Source: a virus. From it: a stretch of DNA of 28,073 bases. Location: positions 1-28,073 of IMG/VR virus record IMGVR_UViG_3300042090_000261, one strand, 5' to 3'. The position numbers and the translations under genes were made by a program. Shown here piece after piece: positions 7,774 through 13,900 of the stretch. Within the stretch, counting starts at the first letter, position 1. Each line of letters begins with the position of its first letter. The notes under the pieces were generated by a model. The model did not search any database and was not told where the DNA came from. It saw nothing but the letters and a program-made list of their open reading frames with translations.

Positions 7774-7977
7774 ATGGACGACGACCTCCGCCGCCGTCTA
7801 GACCGCATGGACCGCACCAATCGTGCGATCAGCGAGGCAATCCGCATGACGCAGATCCAGTTCGCGGACATGGCGGCTCGCTTGGATATCTTGCTTGAAG
7901 CGCATGGCATTGATTTGGATGAACTATCCGAGGATGAGCCGCTGGAGAATACAGAAGAGGGCTTGCGCGACCACTGA
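7774..7977 (+). CDS. Small hypothetical protein, predicted coiled coil
   Basis: A 67-residue protein whose ATG directly follows the previous stop codon. Residues about 1-45 form one long amphipathic helix with heptad-like spacing (LRRRLDRMDRTNRAISEAI, then a hydrophobic stretch MAARLDILLEAHG). The C-terminus is acidic (DELSEDEPLENTEEG). This suggests an oligomerising accessory protein. I do not recognise a family. Confidence 0.6.
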   Translation: MDDDLRRRLDRMDRTNRAISEAIRMTQIQFADMAARLDILLEAHGIDLDELSEDEPLENTEEGLRDH

Positions 7978-8022
7978 GGAATGCGGTAGAGTGCGGCACA
8001 TCACGACAATCGGAGGTGCAGC

Positions 8023-8931
8023 ATGGGTGGCGGAACATTCGATCCTGGCAAGTATCGTGCGTATACCAGCACGACGGTCGGCAAAACGACCGAAGAAGTA
8101 TTCACGGCGCGCAGCATCAAGGCGGCGCTCAATCCGAAAGGCGTCAAAGTCCGCGAGTCTCGCGATAGCGCCGACAATCCGAAGTCCACGCCGATCATCG
8201 TAGCGATTGACGAGACCGGCAGCATGGGAATGCTGGCCGATGTGATCGCGCGCAAGGGCTTGGGCGTGTTGTTTGAATCCATCATCGCGCGCAAGCCCGT
8301 CACCGATCCGCATGTCATGTTCATGGCCTTCGGAGATGTGGAGTGCGATCACGCGCCATTGCAAGTATCTCAATTCGAAGCGGATAACCGCATTGTTGAG
8401 CAATTGAGTGAAATCTATTTGGAAGGCAACGGCGGCGGCAACGGTCATGAGAGCTACGAGTTGCCGTGGTACTTCGCGGCCTTTCACACGGTGCACGATT
8501 CTCTGATCAAGCGCGGCAAGCGCGGATATTTGTTCACGGTCGGAGATGAGCCAATCGGACCCGGACTACGCAAGGATGCATTGGTCAAGTTTTTGGACGA
8601 CGGTGCCGAACGGGACTTTTCAACTGCCGAATGTCTTGAGGCCGCGCAGCGAATGTACGACTGCTATCACGTGGTCATCAAGGAAGGCAATCACGCGCGT
8701 GGTGATTTGTCTGGAGTCTTGAAGACCTGGCGGCCGCTATTGGGCCAGCATGTGATTCAACTGGATGATCACACGAAACTAGCCGAGACCATCGTATCCG
8801 CTATTGAGGTGGCGGAAGGGCGCGACGCATCAACGTCAACCGCCGGATGGGGAGCATCGGCGTCTGTGGTGCTTGAGGCAGTCAAGAATCTGCCAAAAGG
8901 TGCACCGCCTAAGATGTTGGGCGCTCCGTGA
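8023..8931 (+). CDS. VWA (von Willebrand factor A)-like protein
   Basis: A 302-residue protein with GGAGG about 7 nt before ATG 8023. Residues 58-66 (IVAIDETGSMG) form a MIDAS-type metal motif, D63-x-T-x-S, at the end of a hydrophobic strand, as in VWA domains. A second strand (HVMFMAFGDVECD) and a later one (RGYLFTVGDEP) fit the Rossmann-like VWA fold. The N-terminus is Gly-rich and may be disordered. VWA domains bind protein partners through the metal. A second VWA domain occurs in the Ro60 homologue at 16338, so a link between them is possible but unproven. It overlaps the PurZ-like gene by 4 bp, implying co-translation. Confidence 0.7.
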   Translation: MGGGTFDPGKYRAYTSTTVGKTTEEVFTARSIKAALNPKGVKVRESRDSADNPKSTPIIVAIDETGSMGMLADVIARKGLGVLFESIIARKPVTDPHVMFMAFGDVECDHAPLQVSQFEADNRIVEQLSEIYLEGNGGGNGHESYELPWYFAAFHTVHDSLIKRGKRGYLFTVGDEPIGPGLRKDALVKFLDDGAERDFSTAECLEAAQRMYDCYHVVIKEGNHARGDLSGVLKTWRPLLGQHVIQLDDHTKLAETIVSAIEVAEGRDASTSTAGWGASASVVLEAVKNLPKGAPPKMLGAP

Positions 8932-9989
8932 AAGCGCGCGCCGTCATTGGGGCGAACTTCGGCGACGAAGGCAAGGGCCTGCTCGTTGACTACCTGTGCA
9001 AGACGGGTGGCGATGTCGTGGTTCGTTTCAATGGCGGCGCGCAAGCGGGGCATACGGTTGTGACGCCAGAAGGTTTGCGGCACGTATTCCATCACTTCGG
9101 CAGTGGCACTCTGTACGGAGTGCCGACGTTCTTATCTCAGTTTTTTATCTGCAATCCGATCATATATTTCCGTGAGTTGATGGAATTAGACGCGATGGGC
9201 GTCACGGCGGATGTGTTCGCGCATCCCGATTGTTTGGTGTCAACGTTCGCCGACATGATCATCAATCAACGCAAGGAATTGAAGCGTGGCGACAAGGCGC
9301 ACGGCAGTTGCGGTATCGGCATCCACGAGACGATTCAGCGTTCCGCAATCAGCGAACTTAAGATCACGATGAGCGACCTGTGGAATCGGTCAACGACGCT
9401 GCCATCCAAGATGGCAGAGATTTGCGACCGATACGCAAAGTTCCGAACTGGCACGCCGATCAATGAACCTGGCATGATTGAAATGTTCCTGAAAGAATGC
9501 GAGGCATTCGCGAATGCGATCCATCCGGCTGGCATTGGGCAATGCAAAGACCCGATTTTTGAGGGCGCGCAAGGGCTCTTGCTTGATCAGGACCGCATTG
9601 AGTACCATCCGCATGTCACGCATTCCAATACTGGAATGAAGAATGTGCGCACGCTATGCGCGCAAGCGGGGATTACGGATGTGGAAACGTACTACGTGTC
9701 GCGAACTTACTTGACGCGTCATGGCGCGGGTCCGCTGCCTGGAGAGAATCCGGGGCTCTCGTATCACGACGATACGAACGTAGGTCATCCGTGGCAGGGG
9801 TTTCTGCGATTCGCGGCACTGGACGATGGTCTGCGCATCCGCTGCGCAGCGGATGCGGGCGGCGAATACAAACTCGTTCTGACGCACTGTGATCAGCGCG
9901 AACCGACGCAACTGGCCGATCTGTACAGTTACGGGCCGACGCGCGCGAATGTGCGTGGCTGGAAAGAACGCGCCAAGGCTTTCAACTGA
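8928..9989 (+). CDS. purZ: Adenylosuccinate synthetase family enzyme, PurZ/PurZ0-like
   Basis: A 353-residue protein starting at GTG 8928 inside the previous stop codon. It has the PurA-family P-loop GANFGDEGKG (D13, E14, G15, K16), GGAQAGHTVV with the catalytic-type H42, EGAQGLLLDQD, HPHVTHSNTGMKN, and a THCD motif near the C-terminus where PurA has the base-reading (N/T)KxD. At 353 residues it is shorter than bacterial PurA (about 430) and close to phage PurZ and archaeal PurA. PurZ joins Asp to dGMP on the way to 2-aminoadenine (Z) for phage DNA; PurA uses IMP to make AMP precursor. Asp is kept at position 13, where PurZ of Z-phages is reported to have Ser, so the substrate is open: PurZ0-like, PurZ-like or a short PurA. 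DatZ, MazZ and DpoZ are not in this window. Confidence 0.8.
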   Translation: MKARAVIGANFGDEGKGLLVDYLCKTGGDVVVRFNGGAQAGHTVVTPEGLRHVFHHFGSGTLYGVPTFLSQFFICNPIIYFRELMELDAMGVTADVFAHPDCLVSTFADMIINQRKELKRGDKAHGSCGIGIHETIQRSAISELKITMSDLWNRSTTLPSKMAEICDRYAKFRTGTPINEPGMIEMFLKECEAFANAIHPAGIGQCKDPIFEGAQGLLLDQDRIEYHPHVTHSNTGMKNVRTLCAQAGITDVETYYVSRTYLTRHGAGPLPGENPGLSYHDDTNVGHPWQGFLRFAALDDGLRIRCAADAGGEYKLVLTHCDQREPTQLADLYSYGPTRANVRGWKERAKAFN

Positions 9990-10000
9990 GGACTGGAGAC

Positions 10001-10312
10001 ATGAAACGCCGCTCCTTCATCTCCATGCTGACCGGCACCGCTGGCGCGTTGTTCGTCCCGCAGTGGCGCATGCCTGAGCCGGTGATTGTGTTGCCGCCGA
10101 AGGTGCCGCGACACGTGATGTATGCGATGGGCTACACGGTGACGGAAGGCGAAATGGAGCCGCAGGATAATGTGTACGCCACCAGTACCGTGTACCGATG
10201 CGATGAGAGCGGCCGGATTCTCACAGCGGAAAAATTTCGCCAACTGGTGGAACCCGGTATCAAACAAACGTGGGACAAGTTCTATCACAACTGGGAGGAT
10301 CATTTTGCATGA
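10001..10312 (+). CDS. Hypothetical protein with Tat-like N-terminal signal
   Basis: A 103-residue protein with GGAG about 5 nt before ATG 10001. The N-terminus MKRRSFISMLTGTAGALFV has a twin arginine followed by a hydrophobic stretch, as in Tat signal sequences, and then a Pro-rich stretch (EPVIVLPPKVP). The rest is polar. A similar arrangement occurs at 21626. It may be an exported or envelope-targeted phage protein, although short phage proteins can mimic such signals. I do not recognise a family. Confidence 0.6.
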   Translation: MKRRSFISMLTGTAGALFVPQWRMPEPVIVLPPKVPRHVMYAMGYTVTEGEMEPQDNVYATSTVYRCDESGRILTAEKFRQLVEPGIKQTWDKFYHNWEDHFA

Positions 10313-10503
10313 GCACCCCCGACCCCTGCACCTTCACCCGCACCCCCATCCTTCGCTTCGTCGAACGCCAAGTGAAGGACGGCAAGCGCACCGCGACGAT
10401 CAGAGTGTTGCAGCAGTGGTGGGCACCGAACATGCCGTCGTACATGAACAATGGCGAGGGGGAATGGCGGGACGTTGAATTGCAGACGGAGCACTCACTA
10501 TGA
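10309..10503 (+). CDS. Small hypothetical protein
   Basis: A 64-residue protein with a GGGAGG site about 11 nt upstream; its ATG overlaps the previous stop (ATGA). It has a basic, Thr/Trp-containing sequence (KDGKRTATIRVLQQWWAPN) and no recognisable motif. The chain of ATGA overlaps on both sides supports its being translated. Confidence 0.6.
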   Translation: MSTPDPCTFTRTPILRFVERQVKDGKRTATIRVLQQWWAPNMPSYMNNGEGEWRDVELQTEHSL

Positions 10504-10991
10504 ACGACCCCCGCCATCACCCGATCACGATGCGCGCGCCCGCGCGTCACGAGTACAGCAACGCCTGCGAGTGCGGAGCGTGTAAAGCAATCTATCTGCG
10601 GCAGGTGAACTGTCAGCACTCGTTCATCGCCATGAACGGCGCTGGATCAATGATTGGCGCAGAGTCGGTCTGCGTTCACTGCGGAGCGGCGAAGTCGCAT
10701 GTGGAGGCGATGACGCCAGCGAAGCCGCAGATGCCTCAGGTTGTGCCAGCGGGATTCGCGCCTACTTTGCGTTTCGATTCCTTGATGTATAACTGTATCA
10801 GCCGCAAGCCGGTGGCGACGACCGCGCCCGTGACCACTGATCGGACGGCAGGTCCGCACGCTCAGTGGAACTGTCCGTGCGATGATCCGAAGTGCGCTGG
10901 TAAGCGATCTTATACCGAGTGGTGTCAGCGCACCATTGCCGAACTGCGCGCGCAATGGGTCACTACTGGCCCGCCGCAGTCCTGGATATGA
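10500..10991 (+). CDS. Cys/His-rich hypothetical protein
   Basis: A 163-residue protein, with ATGA overlap to the gene before and the gene after. It has clustered cysteines, NACECGACKAIYLRQVNCQH near the N-terminus, SVCVHCGAAK in the middle, and NCPCDDPKC near the end, suggesting two or three zinc sites. It has no catalytic motif that I recognise. A nucleic-acid-binding or structural zinc protein is the cautious reading. Confidence 0.65.
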   Translation: MNDPRHHPITMRAPARHEYSNACECGACKAIYLRQVNCQHSFIAMNGAGSMIGAESVCVHCGAAKSHVEAMTPAKPQMPQVVPAGFAPTLRFDSLMYNCISRKPVATTAPVTTDRTAGPHAQWNCPCDDPKCAGKRSYTEWCQRTIAELRAQWVTTGPPQSWI

Positions 10992-11209
10992 GCCGCCCCA
11001 AACCCTCCCCGCGCCGCACCGCGCAACTCACCTTCTACGTTTCCGAACGTTTGAAGAAGGAGTTGATGCTGGAGGCGTGGGAGGAGAATCGCACACTGTC
11101 GGATTATCTCAGGGGGTTGCTGGAGAGGCGCGGCAAGTGGGCCAGAACGGCCTTGACTGGTCCTGGCGGCTATGACATCGGTCCGCCGAAGACGGAGGCG
11201 CGGAAGTAA
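10988..11209 (+). CDS. Ribbon-helix-helix protein
   Basis: A 73-residue protein; ATG 10988 overlaps the previous stop. RTAQLTFYVSERLKKELMLE then a hydrophobic helix (NRTLSDYLRGLLERRG) is a typical ribbon-helix-helix pattern: a beta strand, helix 1, a turn and helix 2. Such proteins bind operators or act beside DNA-packaging and mobilisation enzymes. It overlaps the probable small terminase by one base (TAATG), so it could regulate or assist packaging. The target site is unknown. Confidence 0.65.
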   Translation: MSRPKPSPRRTAQLTFYVSERLKKELMLEAWEENRTLSDYLRGLLERRGKWARTALTGPGGYDIGPPKTEARK

Positions 11210-11793
11210 TGCCCCGCGCTAGACGCGAAGTCGTCCCCGTCGGCATGCCCACCATTGAGCAAGTGCCCGAAGCCGCGCGCGCGGAACTCGCCAATTGGAT
11301 GAAATCCCACTTAGAGCGCGTGGAGGCCGAAGCCGAGGCGCGCGTCGCCTTGGCCAAGACCGTAATTGAACACCCGTCCGACCTCATGCGCCCGCTGGTC
11401 AAGCACTTCGCGGGCATGGGGATACCGAAGGCTCAGATCGCGCGGCTCTTAGTGATGTCGCCCTCAACACTCGCGACCCACTACGAGACCGAACTTGACT
11501 TAGGCACCGCCGAAGCGAATCTCGCCGTCGCGCAGAACGCCTACAAGGCCGCGACCGATCCCGCGAATGGTAATCTCAGTCTCAAGTGGCTTGAGCGCCG
11601 CGGCGGCGAGGAATGGAAGCGACCAGTGCAGGAGCTGGCGATCAATAAGCCAGCCGCCGGCCCTCCGGTGATCGACTCCACGCGCTTGACCTACGCCGAG
11701 CGCCAGCAGATGCGCGCGATGCTGCAACGGATCAACGAGGGCGGCGAAGGTGAGCCGCTGCAAGCCGATGAGGAGCCGTTGATTGGTGGGTAA
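11209..11793 (+). CDS. Probable terminase small subunit
   Basis: A 194-residue protein starting at ATG 11209 (TAATG overlap). An N-terminal helical stretch (ELANWMKSHLERVEAEAEAR) is followed by a helix-turn-helix near residues 60-90 (MGIPKAQIARLLVMSPSTLATHY), then a helical region (GTAEANLAVAQNAYKAATD) and KWLERRGGEEWK. This HTH plus oligomerisation-helix layout, with LKWLERRGGEEW in the second half, is typical of small terminase subunits that recognise the packaging site. It lies upstream of the large terminase, separated by small genes and the TnpB-like gene. The assignment rests on layout and position. Confidence 0.65.
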   Translation: MPRARREVVPVGMPTIEQVPEAARAELANWMKSHLERVEAEAEARVALAKTVIEHPSDLMRPLVKHFAGMGIPKAQIARLLVMSPSTLATHYETELDLGTAEANLAVAQNAYKAATDPANGNLSLKWLERRGGEEWKRPVQELAINKPAAGPPVIDSTRLTYAERQQMRAMLQRINEGGEGEPLQADEEPLIGG

Positions 11794-11794
11794 G

Positions 11795-11887
11795 ATGATG
11801 AAATGGTGGCGCTCCTATGCGTGGGCCAGGTACATGGGCCGAAGCGTTGGAGTTGCCGTGAGGTATGCGTTCAATTCAGTGAAGTGA
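11795..11887 (+). CDS. Possible 30-residue peptide
   Basis: A short frame starting ATG-ATG at 11795, directly after the terminase gene stop, encoding a basic, Trp/Tyr-rich peptide (MMKWWRSYAWARYMG...). There is no clear ribosome binding site other than GGTGGG near the start. It fills a gap of about 120 bases. Coding status is uncertain. Confidence 0.25.
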   Translation: MMKWWRSYAWARYMGRSVGVAVRYAFNSVK

Positions 11888-11914
11888 CTGCACCCAAGGA
11901 TGCAAGGAGCGACG

Positions 11915-12091
11915 ATGATGAGCAGCAACAAGGTAGTGAGGATTCCGCCGCGCAAGGTTCCGCAGATGCCGCCCGTACAGGACGACGTTGATTTCGCGGA
12001 TCGGATGTTAGGCGCGGCGCTCGCGGGGATTTCCGCAGTGTTTGTGGTGGTGATGCTGTATTGGATCATCAAGCACTACCATGGCGGATGA
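11915..12091 (+). CDS. Small membrane protein
   Basis: A 58-residue protein; AGGAG (11905-11909) precedes two adjacent ATG codons at 11915 and 11918, either of which could start translation. After a basic N-terminus comes one hydrophobic segment (AALAGISAVFVVVMLYWII) ending close to the C-terminus. This single-pass layout is seen in small phage membrane proteins, including some holin accessory proteins, but function is not shown. It overlaps the next gene by 11 bases. Confidence 0.5.
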   Translation: MMSSNKVVRIPPRKVPQMPPVQDDVDFADRMLGAALAGISAVFVVVMLYWIIKHYHGG

Positions 12092-12287
12092 CACGCCGAT
12101 CACGTTCACGGAGCCCTGCTATGTGCTGTTCGACACGACGCAGAACGCGGTGATGACGACGATTCACGGCAATCTTGCGATCTTCAGCACGAGAGGCATG
12201 GCTGACCTTTGGGCTGGCCGATCGGAGAAGCCGGTTGAAGTAATCGCGGTGAACGTGCGGCCCGTCAAGACGGTGCTGCACGCATGA
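12081..12287 (+). CDS. Small hypothetical protein
   Basis: A 68-residue protein starting at ATG 12081, overlapping the membrane protein gene. It looks like a small beta-rich domain (YVLFDTTQNAVMTTIHGNLAIF...VEVIAVNVRPVKTVL). I do not recognise a family. It is the last gene before the double-hairpin terminator at 12295-12370. Confidence 0.5.
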   Translation: MADDTPITFTEPCYVLFDTTQNAVMTTIHGNLAIFSTRGMADLWAGRSEKPVEVIAVNVRPVKTVLHA

Positions 12288-12294
12288 CTCCCTT

Positions 12295-12370
12295 GCTCGG
12301 GGCGCTCCCTCCAGCACGCAAAGCCCCGAGCGTTTCGCCCGCGAGGTGTCAAAGCCTCGCGGGTATTTTT
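12295..12370 (+). terminator. Tandem-hairpin intrinsic terminator
   Basis: First hairpin: GCTCGGGGC (12295-12303) and GCCCCGAGC (12323-12331), a perfect 9-bp stem. Second hairpin: CCCGCGAGG (12338-12346) and CCTCGCGGG (12355-12363), a perfect 9-bp stem with an 8-nt loop, followed by TATTTTT (12364-12370). It closes the accessory block. The next start codon lies only 3 nt after the T-run. Confidence 0.85.
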
Positions 12371-12372
12371 GA

Positions 12373-12564
12373 ATGAGCGAGTATCGGTCAATGGTGATTG
12401 GCGATGATGTGACCTACGAGGAGATAGCCTGGGCGCTAGGCTACAACGCAGCCATGGAGGGTAAGACGGAGGCCGACTGTCCGTACCCCGAGTGCTCAAA
12501 GCTGCGCGCGTCTTGGCTCGTCGGTTTCGAGTGCTACACCGTCCGTGAGCCGCCCAGTGTCTGA
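12373..12564 (+). CDS. Rmf/CrpP-like small protein
   Basis: A 63-residue protein. Its second half matches the ribosome modulation factor/CrpP pattern: GYNAAMEGKTEADCPYPECS and then LRASWLVGFE, that is G-Y-x-A-x3-G, C-P-Y, and W-L-x-G. Rmf binds 30S/70S ribosomes and causes dimerisation (hibernation); CrpP-family proteins are relatives of debated function. The N-terminal extension (SEYRSMVIGDDVTYEEIAWAL) is unlike Escherichia coli Rmf. The start sits right after a terminator with no clear RBS; ATG 12391 is an alternative start. Confidence 0.55.
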   Translation: MSEYRSMVIGDDVTYEEIAWALGYNAAMEGKTEADCPYPECSKLRASWLVGFECYTVREPPSV

Positions 12565-12637
12565 CCTCACCGTCGTCTGCCTGATCCTCGCGTTCGCCGC
12601 GCTGATTGTGGTGATGTTTGGCAATGATGAATTTTGA
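12557..12637 (+). CDS. Possible 26-residue membrane peptide
   Basis: GTG 12557 overlaps the end of the previous gene by 8 bases; the frame encodes one hydrophobic segment (LTVVCLILAFAALIVVMFG) plus a short acidic tail. A single transmembrane peptide of this size is plausible in a phage, but the RBS is weak. Coding status is uncertain. Confidence 0.35.
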   Translation: MSDLTVVCLILAFAALIVVMFGNDEF

Positions 12638-12655
12638 GGGAGGGAGATATGGTAA

Positions 12656-13816
12656 GTGAATGATCCGCTGATGCCGCTCTCGTTCACGCGTACTGTGCGT
12701 CTGAAAATCCGCAGGGAATCGTATCCGTGGCTCAATGGAGCGGCGGTTGAAATCAATCAGGTGTTCAATTACGTGAACCAAGTGAGCTATGACACACGTC
12801 GGCGCACCGACCTCAAATCCAAGTGGCTCTCGGGCTTTGACCTGTGCAACCTGACTTCGGGCGCGACGCAGTATTTTGACCGCATCGGCGCGGACACGAT
12901 TCAATCGGTGTGCATGCACTACGCTCAAAAGCGCGCAGCCGCGAAGCGTCTGAAGCTGCGCTGGCGCGTGAGCCATGGTGCGCGTCGCGCGCTCGGCTGG
13001 ATACCGTTCAAGGCGGCGAGCTTGAAACGACGTGGCAATGCGCTGCGCTTTTGCGGCAAGATCTTCCGGGTATTCAATCGGGAATCCCTGACCGATGTGA
13101 AATGGCGCGATGGATGCTTCGCGCAGGATGCCGTGGGCGACTGGTGGCTGTGTCTGCCGGTCATCGTGACGGTGGAGCAAACCATCGCACCCTTGGAATC
13201 GGTCGGCATTGATCTTGGACTCAAGACCATCGCGACCACGAGCGACGGCGAGAAGCTGGAGGCGGGTCGTTGGACGCAAGGTAACGCGGATAAGCTGGCG
13301 ATGGCGCAGCGCCGTGGCCACAAGCGCCAGGCGAAGCGGATTCACCGCAAGGCCGCGAACCAACGCAAGGACGCGCTGCATAAGTTTTCGAGAATGATTG
13401 TTGATCGGTATCAGAACATCGTCGTCGGCGACGTGAGCAGCACCAAACTGGTCAAGACACGGATGGCAAAGTCCGTGCTTGATTCGGGTTGGTGGATGCT
13501 CAAAACGCAGTTGCAGTACAAGGGCCAGCAGGCCGGCAGAAGCGTTTCAGTCGTCAGCGAGAGTTACTCAACGCGAGCATGCAGCGGCTGTGGGTCCCTC
13601 ACGGGGCCTTCAGGTCCGGCCATGCTCGTTGTAAGGCACTGGGTATGCAGCGAGTGTGGAGACACTCACGATCGGGACGTTAACGCGGCCCGTAACATCC
13701 TTGCCGGGTCCAGGTGTCGGACCCCCGTGCGCGGGAACGAGTCTTCACCTCACGCAGTCGCGTTAACATCTCGCCGTCGCGAGACAGGTAAAAGACTGCG
13801 CGCGGTGGCGACATGA
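12656..13816 (+). CDS. TnpB-like (OrfB/Cas12-related) protein with altered RuvC triad
   Basis: A 386-residue protein from GTG 12656, after a long purine-rich RBS (GAGGGAGGGAG, 9 nt upstream); ATG 12671 is the alternative. It has the TnpB layout: RuvC-I GIDLGLKT with D186, RuvC-II IVVGDVSS with G258-D259, a four-Cys zinc finger (CSGC...CSEC), and RuvC-III HDRDVNAARN with D341. TnpB nucleases have Glu where G258 is; the spacing from 258 to 341 (83) equals that in ISDra2 TnpB (E278 to D361). So the protein may be nuclease-dead or use a different residue. There is no TnpA next to it and no obvious IS ends. TnpB binds an omega RNA from its own 3' end, and the 3' end here folds (see 13706-13800). 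It sits between the terminase genes. Confidence 0.8.
   Translation: MNDPLMPLSFTRTVRLKIRRESYPWLNGAAVEINQVFNYVNQVSYDTRRRTDLKSKWLSGFDLCNLTSGATQYFDRIGADTIQSVCMHYAQKRAAAKRLKLRWRVSHGARRALGWIPFKAASLKRRGNALRFCGKIFRVFNRESLTDVKWRDGCFAQDAVGDWWLCLPVIVTVEQTIAPLESVGIDLGLKTIATTSDGEKLEAGRWTQGNADKLAMAQRRGHKRQAKRIHRKAANQRKDALHKFSRMIVDRYQNIVVGDVSSTKLVKTRMAKSVLDSGWWMLKTQLQYKGQQAGRSVSVVSESYSTRACSGCGSLTGPSGPAMLVVRHWVCSECGDTHDRDVNAARNILAGSRCRTPVRGNESSPHAVALTSRRRETGKRLRAVAT
13706..13800 (+). ncRNA. Candidate omega-RNA-like structured RNA at the 3' end of the TnpB-like gene
   Basis: Within the last codons of the TnpB-like gene, three perfect short hairpins lie in a row: GGGTCC/GGACCC (13706-13724), CCCG/CGGG (13724-13735, sharing one base with the first) and CTCGC/GCGAG (13770-13783). 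The last is enclosed by CGCAGTC (13753-13759) pairing with GACTGCG (13794-13800). In TnpB systems the guide RNA scaffold overlaps the gene's 3' end, so the position is right. GC-rich coding DNA can fold by chance. Confidence 0.4.
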
Positions 13817-13900
13817 GCACCGGTCGCCAGCCGTCCGCCAAGCGATCAATGGACGCCTTCGATATTGGCGGATGCGGGTGTTTCGCTTAAGATTGGGCTG

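Noticed and set aside
12164-13381. Long open frame on the - strand (about 405 codons)
   Set aside because: It is antisense to the TnpB-like gene, lacks family motifs and an RBS, and long antisense frames are common in GC-rich DNA.
12656-13816. Complete IS200/IS605 insertion sequence
   Set aside because: There is no TnpA gene and no recognisable left or right end hairpins with target motif could be seen around the gene.
13813-13890. 25-codon frame overlapping the TnpB-like stop (ATGA)
   Set aside because: It is too short with low-complexity sequence; it overlaps the proposed 3' RNA region and shows no further support.
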